A DNA stretch of 64,000 nucleotides from Planctobacterium marinum (lineage in GTDB: Bacteria > Pseudomonadota > Gammaproteobacteria > Enterobacterales > Alteromonadaceae). Positions 37,847-46,893 of the stretch are shown here, piece by piece. Below the pieces are notes generated by a model. It saw only the letters and a list, made by a program, of their open reading frames with translations, ran no database searches and was not told where the DNA came from. The stretch lies in assembly GCF_036322805.1 (NCBI RefSeq), contig NZ_AP027272.1, positions 3,844,001 through 3,908,000 on the forward strand, written 5' to 3'. The translations under genes were made by a program, and so were the position numbers. The number at the start of each line of letters is the position of its first letter. Position 1 is the stretch's first letter.

Positions 37847-40033
37847 ATGACCAATAGCCAAGGTAATTCCAAAGCCAATTACATCACATCAGGCCAGTTA
37901 AGTATTCATCCTGCCCTTTGGGATTTCATTAATAAGGAAGCACTGCCAGCGGTTAAGCTTGATCAAAACCAGTTCTGGCAAGACTTTGAGGCACTGCTAG
38001 GTGAATTGCAGCCGATTAATCAAGCCTTATTAGAAAAGCGTGATGCACTGCAACTACAAATTGATAGCTGGCACAATCAGCATCCGGAAATGGACTTTGC
38101 AACTTACAAACAATTTCTGCAAGAGATTGGTTATCTGGTAAATCCACCCGAAGACTTTCAAGTCAGCACACAAAACGTTGACCCCGAGATTGCCACCATG
38201 GCCGGTCCGCAACTGGTTGTGCCCATTAACAATGCCCGCTATGCGCTTAATGCGGCCAATGCCCGCTGGGGTAGTTTGTACGATGCATTATATGGCACTG
38301 ATGTGTTGCCCGGAGAGGCAGACAAATCTCTTGCCTACGATCCTGCTCGCGGCAAGCAAGTTGTTGAATGGGTTAAAAACTGGTTAGACGAGATATTTCC
38401 ATTGCAAGCGGGTAGCCATAAAGATGTGACAGGTTATCTGGTCTCGGAAGGCGAACTCGTGATGCAAATGCAGGACGGTTCCACTCAAAAACTCAAAGAA
38501 ACAGAGCAATTTTGTGGCTATCGCGGAGACGCACAAGCTCCAACCTGCATTTTGCTTCAAAACAACGGCTTACACGCAGAAATAGCAATTGACGCCAGTC
38601 ATATTGTGGGCGAAGGCGACCTGGCAAACGTTAAAGACGTTGTTCTGGAGGCAGCCTTAACCACTATTATGGACTGTGAGGATTCCGTGGCCGCGGTAGA
38701 TGGGGAAGATAAAACCCTTGTTTATCAAAACTGGGCAGGACTTATCCGCGGTGACTTGAGCTTGGAAATGCGCAAAGGCGATAAAGTGCTGGTACGCTCT
38801 CTCAATAAAGACAGAAACTACACCAGTAAAAGCGGGGACAATCTAACACTACCCGGCAGAAGTTTAATGTTTGTGCGTAATGTGGGTCACCTGATGACCA
38901 ACAACGCCATCTATCTCGAAAATGAGGAAGTGTTTGAAGGCCTAATGGACGCCGTTGTGACCTGCCTGATAGCCAAACAAGACGTGCAACAATCCGGCAA
39001 ATACCGCAATAGCAAAACCGGCAGTATCTATATCGTAAAACCCAAGATGCATGGACCAGAAGAAGTTGCCTTTAGCAATGACCTGTTTAGTAAAGTAGAG
39101 TCAATGCTAGGATTGGCGCCCGACACCATTAAAATCGGCATTATGGATGAAGAGCGTCGCACTAGTGTTAACCTGAAAGCCTGTATCGCAGCCGCTAAAT
39201 CACGGGTAGCCTTTATCAACACCGGGTTTTTAGACCGCACTGGCGATGAAATTCATACCTCCATGCAATGTGGTCCATTCGCCCGCAAAGCTGAACTGAA
39301 AACCATGCCATGGATTCAGGCCTATGAAAAATCCAATGTTGCAGCAGGGCTTTCTTGCGGTCTGGCAGGCAAAGCGCAAATTGGTAAGGGCATGTGGCCG
39401 GAGCCAGATAATATGGCCAAGATGATGAGCGCCAAAACCGGCCATGTGAAATCCGGAGCCAATACCGCTTGGGTGCCCTCACCTACTGCCGCCACGCTGC
39501 ACGCCTTGCACTACCATCAAATTTCGGTGAGTTCGATGCAGCAGGCGTTAAGCAAAGAAACCTTTGACGGACTGGATGATATTCTCACCATTCCGGTAAA
39601 ACCAGACGTTGCCAACCTGTCACCGGAGGAAATCGCAGACGAACTGGATAACAATGTTCAAGGTATTTTGGGCTATGTGGTTCGCTGGGTTCACCAAGGT
39701 GTTGGTTGCTCCAAAGTACCAGACATCAATGATGTTGGCCTGATGGAAGACAGAGCAACATTGCGTATCTCCAGTCAGCACATTGCCAATTGGTTGGAGC
39801 ACGGCATTGTCAGCGAAGCACAAGTTCGCGCCAGTATGGAGAAAATGGCCAAACTGGTAGATCAGCAAAACGCCGGTGATCCTGAGTACATCGCCATGTG
39901 TCCTGAACCAGACAGCGCCATCGCCTATCAGGCAGCAGCAGAGCTGATATTCGAAGGAAAACGACAACCCAGTGGTTATACCGAACCAGTGCTACATCGC
40001 AAGCGCCTGGAGATGAAGGCAACTCAACGCTAA
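37847..40033 (+). CDS. glcB: Malate synthase G
   Basis: Condenses glyoxylate with acetyl-CoA to malate. The 728 residues match the G form (E. coli 723). Conserved segments are TTIMDCEDSVAAVDGEDK, VGHLMTNNAI, KPKMHGPEEVAF, IGIMDEERRTSVNLKACI and SGANTAWVPSPTAATLHALH. The ribosome-binding site is GAGGAAG. A strong terminator follows. Together with aceA it forms the glyoxylate shunt, needed for growth on acetate and fatty acids. Confidence 0.97.
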   Translation: MTNSQGNSKANYITSGQLSIHPALWDFINKEALPAVKLDQNQFWQDFEALLGELQPINQALLEKRDALQLQIDSWHNQHPEMDFATYKQFLQEIGYLVNPPEDFQVSTQNVDPEIATMAGPQLVVPINNARYALNAANARWGSLYDALYGTDVLPGEADKSLAYDPARGKQVVEWVKNWLDEIFPLQAGSHKDVTGYLVSEGELVMQMQDGSTQKLKETEQFCGYRGDAQAPTCILLQNNGLHAEIAIDASHIVGEGDLANVKDVVLEAALTTIMDCEDSVAAVDGEDKTLVYQNWAGLIRGDLSLEMRKGDKVLVRSLNKDRNYTSKSGDNLTLPGRSLMFVRNVGHLMTNNAIYLENEEVFEGLMDAVVTCLIAKQDVQQSGKYRNSKTGSIYIVKPKMHGPEEVAFSNDLFSKVESMLGLAPDTIKIGIMDEERRTSVNLKACIAAAKSRVAFINTGFLDRTGDEIHTSMQCGPFARKAELKTMPWIQAYEKSNVAAGLSCGLAGKAQIGKGMWPEPDNMAKMMSAKTGHVKSGANTAWVPSPTAATLHALHYHQISVSSMQQALSKETFDGLDDILTIPVKPDVANLSPEEIADELDNNVQGILGYVVRWVHQGVGCSKVPDINDVGLMEDRATLRISSQHIANWLEHGIVSEAQVRASMEKMAKLVDQQNAGDPEYIAMCPEPDSAIAYQAAAELIFEGKRQPSGYTEPVLHRKRLEMKATQR

Positions 40034-40433
40034 GACCTGTTATTTGATATTGGTATAAACCCTAAAAGCACCGCCAGGCCGGTGCTTTTAGTTTTTTGAA
40101 GGTGAAAACATTCACTCAAAAGAAATTAAAAATACCGAACATTCACAACATGAATAACTATATTTTTACCTGCAAAGACACTTAAAGCCTTATTTATAGG
40201 GCTTGAAATTTCACAACAAATCAAAAGCTTCAGATTTACATCAATTCAGACATTCACAGTATTAATACTCTAAATGCACTTTATCTATTAGATGAATTTA
40301 AAATAGTCACATAAAGTAGACATCAAGAGATTCGAAAATCGATTGAAAGTTTTCACCATCGGTTTCACAGGATCAACAACAAACAACAAGTACCCCTACC
40401 AGCATACGCTGTGAGTAAAACGAGGAAGTAAAT
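40034..40433 (+). promoter_or_regulatory. Intergenic region between glcB and aceA with repeated ACATTCAC motif
   Basis: After the glcB terminator this AT-rich 400 bp holds no credible gene. ACATTCAC occurs at 40108, 40139 and 40250, and a fourth copy lies at 37704 just upstream of glcB. The last copy is directly followed by the perfect palindrome AGTATTAATACT (40258-40269). These are candidate sites for a shared regulator of the two shunt genes; no named motif is recognised. The aceA ribosome-binding site is GAGGAAGT. Confidence 0.45.
40062..40097 (+). terminator. Intrinsic terminator of glcB
   Basis: CTAAAAGCACCG (40062-40073) pairs with CGGTGCTTTTAG (40080-40091), followed by a T tract. 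Confidence 0.9.
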
Positions 40434-42032
40434 ATGTCTGTCTACAATAACGATATCGAATTGGTTCAAGCAGTGATTGCGGCTCGAGGACAATCATGGA
40501 ATGCCATTGATGCCGAGTCAGTGGCTAGAATGCGCGCTCAAAACAAATTTAAAACCGGCCTGGACATCGCGAAGTATACTGCAGACATTATGCGTGCAGA
40601 TATGGATGCCTACGATGCTGACAGCTCCAAGTACACTCAATCATTGGGTTGCTGGCATGGTTTTATCGGTCAGCAAAAAATGATCTCGATCAAGAAACAC
40701 TTCGGTGGCAGCACTGAACGTCGCTACCTTTACCTTTCGGGATGGATGGTCGCTGCATTGCGCTCTGACTTCGGCCCACTGCCAGACCAATCAATGCACG
40801 AGAAAACGTCGGTACCTGCACTGATTGAAGAGCTCTACACCTTCCTGCGTCAAGCGGATGCTAGAGAGCTAGGCGGCTTGTTCCGCGAATTGGACGCGGC
40901 AAGAGAAGCTGGTGATCAAGCAAAACAAGCTGAGATTCAGGATAAAATCGATAATCACCAAACTCACGTTGTGCCCATCATTGCAGATATTGATGCCGGT
41001 TTTGGTAACGAAGAAGCAACTTATTTGCTAGCTAAGAAAATGATTGAAGCGGGTGCTTGCTGTCTGCAGATAGAAAACCAGGTAGCAGACGAAAAACAAT
41101 GTGGTCACCAGGACGGTAAGGTTACTGTTCCCCATGCGGATTTCCACGCCAAACTACGCGCACTGCGTTACGCCTTCCTGGAACTAGGTGTAGACAATGG
41201 CGTTATCGTTGCACGTACCGACTCATTAGGTGCCGGACTGACCAAAGAAATCGCCGTAGTGAAAGAGCCCGGTGATGCAGGCGACATATACAATTCCTTC
41301 CTGGATGTTGAAGAGATCGCAGTTGAAGATATGAATCAAGGTGACGTGGTATTTAACAAAAACGGCAAACTGGTTCGTCCTAAGCGCTTACCTTCTGGCT
41401 TGTATCAATTCCGCAAGGGTACAGGTGAAGATCGCTGTGTATTCGATTGTATCGGTGCATTAAATGCTGGTGCTGACCTGTTGTGGATTGAAACCGAGAA
41501 GCCGCATGTAGGCCAAATCGGCGGTATGGTAAATCGCGTCAGAGAAGTGATCCCTAACGCTAAGTTGGTATACAACAATTCGCCTTCTTTCAACTGGACC
41601 TTAAACTTCCGTCAGCAGGTATTTGATGCCTGGTCAGAAGAAGGTAAAGATGTATCGGCTTATATCCGTGCGGATCTGATGAATGCCGAATACGACGATA
41701 CTGAATTGGCTACGGAAGCAGATAACCGCATTCGTACCTTCCAGGCTGATGCGGCAAGAGATGCAGGTATATTCCACCACTTGATCACACTACCTACTTA
41801 CCACACTGCCGCGTTATCTACCGACAACCTGGCAAAAGAATACTTCGGTGAGCAAGGTATGTTAGGTTATGTAGCGGGTGTACAACGCAAGGAAATCCGC
41901 CAGGGTATTGCCTGTGTTAAACACCAAAACATGGCGGGCTCTGATATGGGTGATGATCATAAAGAATACTTTGCCGGTGAGAATGCCTTAAAAGCCTCGG
42001 GTAAAGACAACACCATGAACCAGTTTAGCTAA
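40434..42032 (+). CDS. aceA: Isocitrate lyase (long form)
   Basis: Splits isocitrate to succinate and glyoxylate. The 532-residue protein is the long form also found in Pseudomonas, rather than the 434-residue E. coli form. The active-site Cys is in the segment DEKQCGHQDGKVTVPH, a variant of the KKCGH motif. IADIDAGFGNEEATYLLAKK and VYNNSPSFNWTLNF are also conserved. It has its own long upstream region and a terminator, so it is a separate unit from glcB. Confidence 0.97.
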   Translation: MSVYNNDIELVQAVIAARGQSWNAIDAESVARMRAQNKFKTGLDIAKYTADIMRADMDAYDADSSKYTQSLGCWHGFIGQQKMISIKKHFGGSTERRYLYLSGWMVAALRSDFGPLPDQSMHEKTSVPALIEELYTFLRQADARELGGLFRELDAAREAGDQAKQAEIQDKIDNHQTHVVPIIADIDAGFGNEEATYLLAKKMIEAGACCLQIENQVADEKQCGHQDGKVTVPHADFHAKLRALRYAFLELGVDNGVIVARTDSLGAGLTKEIAVVKEPGDAGDIYNSFLDVEEIAVEDMNQGDVVFNKNGKLVRPKRLPSGLYQFRKGTGEDRCVFDCIGALNAGADLLWIETEKPHVGQIGGMVNRVREVIPNAKLVYNNSPSFNWTLNFRQQVFDAWSEEGKDVSAYIRADLMNAEYDDTELATEADNRIRTFQADAARDAGIFHHLITLPTYHTAALSTDNLAKEYFGEQGMLGYVAGVQRKEIRQGIACVKHQNMAGSDMGDDHKEYFAGENALKASGKDNTMNQFS

Positions 42033-42052
42033 TACAGAGCTTAACAATGTAC

Positions 42053-42083
42053 AAACGGCAGGATGCAACTCCTGCCGTTTTTT
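42053..42083 (+). terminator. Intrinsic terminator of aceA
   Basis: AAACGGCAGGA (42053-42063) pairs with TCCTGCCGTTT (42070-42080), followed by a T tract. Confidence 0.9.
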
Positions 42084-42269
42084 GTTTTAAACACTATTAC
42101 GTACACGAATCGCAAAATCTGCCCCTGTTCCCCACATTGTCAATAGACTTTACAAACCGCCAATTTCCCCTATTTTTAATAGCTTTAGTATTGTATTGCG
42201 CTGGCGAAAAAACGTGTTAGGATGCAGCACTTTTTGTCCCATAGCTCTGAACAATTTGAGGATTTTATT

Positions 42270-43472
42270 ATGTCAAAAGTGTTAATCATCGGTGCCGGCG
42301 GTGTCAGTACCGTTACAGTAAAAAAATGTGCAAGGTTACCGGAACATTTTGATGAAATTTATCTGGCCAGTCGAACTCTGAGCAAATGTGAAGCGCTGCA
42401 AAAAGAATGTGGTGAAGATCGCGTTAAAGCCGTATTTGCCGTCGACGCCGATGACAAAGATCAAGTGGCGGCGCTGATCAATCAAGTACAGCCTGATTTG
42501 GTGGTAAACCTTGCCTTACCATACCAGGATCTCCCCATCATGGATGCCTGTCTGGAAACCAAAACAGACTACCTGGATACTGCTAACTACGAGCCTAAAG
42601 ATGAGGCCAAATTCGAATACTCTTGGCAGTGGGCATATCAGGATCGCTTTAAAGAAGCCGGAATCATGGCGTTGCTGGGCAGTGGTTTCGATCCGGGCGT
42701 TACCAATGTTTATACCGCTTACGCAGCGAAACACTACTTTGACGAAATCCACTACCTGGACATCGTAGATTGCAATGGCGGTGACCACGGTCAGGCCTTT
42801 GCCACCAATTTCAATCCGGAAATCAACATTCGCGAAATCACTCAGCGCGGTCGTTTTTGGGAAAATGGTGAGTGGAAAGAAACCGATCCGCTTAGCGTAC
42901 GTGAAGATCTGCATTACCAAAACATTGGTGAGCGCGCCTCATACCTGATGTTCCACGAAGAGCTGGAGTCGCTGGTTAAACACTTCCCGACGCTAAAACG
43001 CGCTCGTTTCTGGATGACGTTTGGCGACGCCTACCTGAATCACTTACGCGTATTGGAAGGCATCGGCATGACCTCAATTGAACCAGTAGAGTTCCAAGGA
43101 CAGCAAATTGTTCCGCTGGAGTTCCTGAAAGCCGTATTACCTAACCCAGGCTCACTCGCTGAAGGCTACACCGGCATGACTTGTATTGGCACATACATTT
43201 CAGGTATCAAAGATGGCAAAGAGAAAACCATCTTTATCTATAACAACTGTGATCATGCAGTGTGTAATGAAGAAGTAGGCGCACAAGCGGTATCTTACAC
43301 GACAGGTGTTCCAGCAATGATTGGTGCAGCATTAATGTTAAATGGCACCTGGAAGCAAGCCGGGGTTTGGAACATGGAACAATTTGACCCAGATCCGTTT
43401 ATGGAGATGCTTAACAAACACGGTCTGCCATGGCATGTCATGGAATGTGACTCTTCTCCATTCGCTAAGTAA
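42270..43472 (+). CDS. Carboxynorspermidine / carboxyspermidine dehydrogenase
   Basis: A 400-residue saccharopine-dehydrogenase-like enzyme that condenses aspartate semialdehyde with a diamine to give carboxy(nor)spermidine using NADPH. It starts MSKVLIIGAGGVSTVTVKKC, a Rossmann GxGGV loop, with GAGG upstream; the longer open frame is not supported. SGFDPGVTNVYTAYA and DCNGGDHGQAFATN are typical. It is followed 66 bp later by the matching decarboxylase gene, so the pair forms the alternative polyamine route of many marine gammaproteobacteria and Vibrio. Confidence 0.93.
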   Translation: MSKVLIIGAGGVSTVTVKKCARLPEHFDEIYLASRTLSKCEALQKECGEDRVKAVFAVDADDKDQVAALINQVQPDLVVNLALPYQDLPIMDACLETKTDYLDTANYEPKDEAKFEYSWQWAYQDRFKEAGIMALLGSGFDPGVTNVYTAYAAKHYFDEIHYLDIVDCNGGDHGQAFATNFNPEINIREITQRGRFWENGEWKETDPLSVREDLHYQNIGERASYLMFHEELESLVKHFPTLKRARFWMTFGDAYLNHLRVLEGIGMTSIEPVEFQGQQIVPLEFLKAVLPNPGSLAEGYTGMTCIGTYISGIKDGKEKTIFIYNNCDHAVCNEEVGAQAVSYTTGVPAMIGAALMLNGTWKQAGVWNMEQFDPDPFMEMLNKHGLPWHVMECDSSPFAK

Positions 43473-43478
43473 TTAAGC

Positions 43479-43501
43479 AAGCGGGCTTACTCAGCCCGCT
43501 T
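43479..43501 (+). terminator. Hairpin between the two polyamine genes
   Basis: AAGCGGGCT (43479-43487) pairs with AGCCCGCTT (43493-43501). The T tract is weak, so it may reduce rather than stop transcription into nspC. Confidence 0.4.
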
Positions 43502-43538
43502 TGGCTTAGCCACTGTTAGTTTTAACGAGAATAAATTG

Positions 43539-44675
43539 ATGACTGATCCGCTACTATCACCTGACATTCCCTCCCCCAGTTATGTGTGTGAAGAAGCCAA
43601 ATTGAAACGCAACCTGGAATTGATGCAGCGGGTTCAAGCTGCGTCTGGCTGCAAAATCATTCTGGCTCTAAAAGGTTTCAGCATGTGGTCCACTTTTGAT
43701 TTGGTTGGTGAGTACTTACATGGCTGTACAGCAAGTTCTGTCTGGGAAGCTAAACTAGCAAAAGAAGAAATGGGGAAAGAAGTACACGCCTATGCACCGG
43801 CTTACAAACCGGAAGACATCGCAGAGCTCAAACAGCTGGTTAATCACATCTCGTTTAACAGTTTGAACCAGTGGCAGCGCTATAAAGCCGATTTTAACGG
43901 CACAGAGATATCACCCGGCATTCGCGTTAATCCTGAGCATCAGGAAGCGGACACGGAATTATACGATCCCAGTGCACCTGGCTCTCGTCTGGGCATTCGC
44001 GCCATCGATCTCGAAGGCCAGGATTTAAGTGGTATTGAAGGATTCCACATTCACAACCTGTGTGAGTGTGACTCCTTTGCTACCGAACGCACCATAAAAG
44101 CGGTAGAAGAAAAGTTCGGCAAGTGGCTACATGGCCTTAAATGGATTAACCTCGGTGGCGGTCACTTAATGACCAAACAAGGTTATGACGTTGAGCATTT
44201 GATTTCGGTATTGAAAACTTTCCGGGAAAAATACGATGTCGAACTGATTTTAGAGCCCGGCTCTGCCGTCGCCTGGCAAACGGGCCCTTTGATCTGTGAA
44301 GTGGTTGATATCGTGGAGAATCAAGGGCAAATCGCATTGCTGGACATCTCAGCCACAGCACACATGCCGGATGTCTTGGAAATGCCCTATCGTCCGGCAG
44401 TCAGAAATGCTGGTGACCCCGGTGAGAAAGCTTTCACCTATAAACTAGGCGGAAATTCCTGCCTGGCAGGTGATGTGATTGGCAGCTATAGCTTTGATCA
44501 GCCACTTGAGCCCGGCAGCCGGCTGATATTTGAAGATATGATCCATTACACAATGGTAAAAACCACCTTCTTCAATGGTGTTCAACATCCACACATTGGC
44601 ATTTTAAAAGAAGACGGTGATTTCAAGTGCGTAAAATCCTTTTCTTATGAAGAGTTTCGAGCCCGTCTTTCCTGA
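43539..44675 (+). CDS. nspC: Carboxynorspermidine decarboxylase NspC
   Basis: PLP-dependent, alanine-racemase-fold decarboxylase that makes norspermidine or spermidine from the carboxy form. The 378-residue protein starts at the ATG at 43539 (the preceding TTG is not needed). The PLP lysine is in ILALKGFSMW near the N-terminus, and EPGSAVAWQTG and GNSCLAGDV are the other family signatures. It is probably co-transcribed with the dehydrogenase gene, and a terminator follows. Confidence 0.95.
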   Translation: MTDPLLSPDIPSPSYVCEEAKLKRNLELMQRVQAASGCKIILALKGFSMWSTFDLVGEYLHGCTASSVWEAKLAKEEMGKEVHAYAPAYKPEDIAELKQLVNHISFNSLNQWQRYKADFNGTEISPGIRVNPEHQEADTELYDPSAPGSRLGIRAIDLEGQDLSGIEGFHIHNLCECDSFATERTIKAVEEKFGKWLHGLKWINLGGGHLMTKQGYDVEHLISVLKTFREKYDVELILEPGSAVAWQTGPLICEVVDIVENQGQIALLDISATAHMPDVLEMPYRPAVRNAGDPGEKAFTYKLGGNSCLAGDVIGSYSFDQPLEPGSRLIFEDMIHYTMVKTTFFNGVQHPHIGILKEDGDFKCVKSFSYEEFRARLS

Positions 44676-45020
44676 TTTTGGTGCAGAGTACGAGCTCTGC
44701 ACTGCGCTTTTTACCAAATAACGGTGAACATTTTACCTGATTAAGGGTGACAATCTTCCCCATGGGTTAATCACAGGAAAACAACTTGTTAAAGTTGTGT
44801 ATATTGCACTTCCCTGGTGCTGGAAAGCCTTTGTTTTGTGCTTTTTTTGCTCCGTTTTCTTCCTGCTCAATACTTATTTCCAATGAAATCATTTAGTTAC
44901 CAATCTGGCCCAAGACTGGCATCAGCAGAATTGTGGACAGGACTCTGCAATAACTAAAACAATCAAGGCTGTCTCTGAACATTCGTTTATCACATCAATC
45001 ACGATGCAAAGGAGAAGGAT
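44676..45020. other. Intergenic region, no gene seen
   Basis: A 345-bp gap. It opens with the nspC terminator hairpin; the rest is AT-rich upstream sequence of the binding-protein gene, ending in an AAAGGAGAAGG ribosome-binding site. A 24-codon frame at 44883 has nothing to support it. Confidence 0.6.
44681..44714 (+). terminator. Probable terminator of nspC
   Basis: GTGCAGAG (44681-44688) pairs with CTCTGCAC (44695-44702); a T tract follows after TGCGC. Confidence 0.55.
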
Positions 45021-45854
45021 ATGTCACGCTTAACCAAGTTTTTATCAATGTTGCTCTGCACCGCGTTGTTCAGTACCTCAGTCAATGCGAACGGGATAAC
45101 ACTACCCTTTCAAGACAGTGTAGAAGACAGCCATGCCAGCATACTCATTGCCAAAGCATTAGCAGCTCAAAACCTGCATGCAGCAATAACGCATCACCCG
45201 CAATCACTTTCAGGTGAAAGATTAAAAAACGCCTTTGATGATGGCGAAATAGACATTCTATGGCAATCAGGTAAAACCGTTTCAGGAACTAAACATCACC
45301 TGCTTAACATTCCTGTTTTCAGAGGCTTGATGAACTCTTACCGTATTGTCGCCCGCAAGGGAGACGCAATACCAAACCTCGGCAAACTGCGGAACCTTGA
45401 AATCGGTATGTTTAGGGATGACGGCATAGTGAACCCATTGCAACAGAATGATTACAAGGTGATCAGAGTCAAGCACGGCAGTAATCTGACAGCAATGCTT
45501 CAGGGAGAGCGATTTGATGTGGCTTTTATGCCGGTCGCTCGTCTTGATGGAGAAAACTATCTCACTACATCGGATTTTATTGTGAATGTCGAAAACCCGT
45601 GGTTTTTTATCGTACACGAAAGTCGTCCCGATATCGCGCGAGCACTGCGCAAAGGCCTCGTCTCCATGCTGGAGAATGGGTCTTTAGATGAGCTATTAAA
45701 GAATACTCCCTGGATGCTGAGCCTGCACAATGAGCTGAAAGAAAATCAAACAGAAGTCGTCACATTACCTTATGTGGCACAACCGGGTTTTGAAATTGCT
45801 CAAGAGTTTATGTTAGTGGATAGTACGTCCAGCTTATTAACCGCTTCTTTTTAA
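45021..45854 (+). CDS. Periplasmic substrate-binding-like protein, orphan
   Basis: A 277-residue protein with a signal peptide (MSRLTKFLSMLLCTALFSTSVNA) and the two-lobe fold of family 3 binding proteins in diverged form (AFDDGEIDILWQSGK, LRNLEIGMFRDDG, LQGERFDVAFMP). No ABC permease or ATPase is adjacent. It is the third orphan protein of this type in the window. Confidence 0.75.
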   Translation: MSRLTKFLSMLLCTALFSTSVNANGITLPFQDSVEDSHASILIAKALAAQNLHAAITHHPQSLSGERLKNAFDDGEIDILWQSGKTVSGTKHHLLNIPVFRGLMNSYRIVARKGDAIPNLGKLRNLEIGMFRDDGIVNPLQQNDYKVIRVKHGSNLTAMLQGERFDVAFMPVARLDGENYLTTSDFIVNVENPWFFIVHESRPDIARALRKGLVSMLENGSLDELLKNTPWMLSLHNELKENQTEVVTLPYVAQPGFEIAQEFMLVDSTSSLLTASF

Positions 45855-45874
45855 GGCCTGGTACCAGAACAAAC

Positions 45875-45902
45875 AACAAGGCCGGCATATGCCGGCCTTG
45901 TT
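45875..45902. terminator. Bidirectional hairpin terminator between convergent genes
   Basis: AACAAGGCCGGC (45875-45886) pairs perfectly with GCCGGCCTTGTT (45891-45902) around ATAT. The stem is very stable but the T tract is short. Confidence 0.6.
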
Positions 45903-45916
45903 AATGCCCAAGTGTT

Positions 45917-46879
45917 TTAAAACATATAGGTTTGTGCTTTGGTTAACAGATCGTTCGGAGAAATCTTCTCCTGCACACACTGTTTCACGTCTTTGAGGTT
46001 AAACACGTAAATTTTGTCAATATCCTTATCAGAGCGTCGGTTGTCATCTCTGACGAAATCCTTCAAGATAAAATTGACTTTTTCAGTGTCGGGTAACGAT
46101 TTCAAACCACTACCATAATCGCAAAGGGTGTCAGCAATTGTCGCTTCAAAATCCGCCAGGAAGCGATTGGTCATTTGATTTTTCGCTTCTTCAAGTTTAG
46201 CCTGGCGCTTTTCTTCCTCTTCAGCAAGTTGTTTAGCTTTTTTTGCGTATTCGGCTTTCTTGGCTTCCAGTTTTTCTAATTCAGCCTTAACTTCTTTGAC
46301 TCCCTTTTCCAGCTCTTTTTTACGCTCTTTTTCAGCATGTCTCATCTCGAATTCCATGTCGCGCACTCGTCGCTCGTATTCCCTTGCTTCCCAATTGAGA
46401 TCGCGCTCCCGCTCCTGCAACTCGCGACGTCTCTCACGCTGCTCCCGCATGACTTCTCGAGTGCGTTCTTGCACTTCTTCAATGTAATCCTCCATGTCCT
46501 CATCAACTTCAAAGGAAAATACAAAGTTTTCAGAATCACTGGTCAAATCAGGTACTGTCGGAGCAGGGGGGGCTGGCGGGAAGTCAAATGCTTCTACCAT
46601 GCCTTCAATACTCTGCACCATGGTGCCTAAATCGAAACTAAAATGCATATTGCGAGACGATGAGGTATACACATCAAACAACAGACCTTGCCCGGCGAGG
46701 TAACCCGATTCTATCTTGCGAAAACGAATACCTTCCTTGCGAGTATTTTGCTTTAAGGACGTAGTCAGGATGTTTTGCATTATCTGCGCATCTTTATATA
46801 CGGCTTTCAGGTTTTCTTCTGCCTGAGTACCGAAAGACAGGCTGGCAATAATGCTGATCACTAAAAATGACTTGTTCAT
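45917..46879 (-). CDS. Secreted charged coiled-coil protein of the ECF sigma operon
   Basis: A 320-residue protein with a signal peptide (MNKSFLVISIIASLSFGTQA). Residues about 125-245 form a long, very charged helix rich in Glu, Arg and Lys (VQERTREVMREQRERRRELQ and onward), followed by a C-terminal domain with two cysteines (DTLCDYGSGLKSL, DVKQCVQEK). The start at 46879 has a GGAG site and begins the signal peptide; the upstream GTG does not. It is the third gene of the operon and lies in the periplasm. No family is recognised. Confidence 0.75.
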   Translation of the reverse strand: MNKSFLVISIIASLSFGTQAEENLKAVYKDAQIMQNILTTSLKQNTRKEGIRFRKIESGYLAGQGLLFDVYTSSSRNMHFSFDLGTMVQSIEGMVEAFDFPPAPPAPTVPDLTSDSENFVFSFEVDEDMEDYIEEVQERTREVMREQRERRRELQERERDLNWEAREYERRVRDMEFEMRHAEKERKKELEKGVKEVKAELEKLEAKKAEYAKKAKQLAEEEEKRQAKLEEAKNQMTNRFLADFEATIADTLCDYGSGLKSLPDTEKVNFILKDFVRDDNRRSDKDIDKIYVFNLKDVKQCVQEKISPNDLLTKAQTYMF

Positions 46880-46893
46880 GTTCTGATACTCCA

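Noticed and set aside
44883-44957. 24-codon frame in the gap after nspC
   Set aside because: It has no good ribosome-binding site and no recognisable feature.
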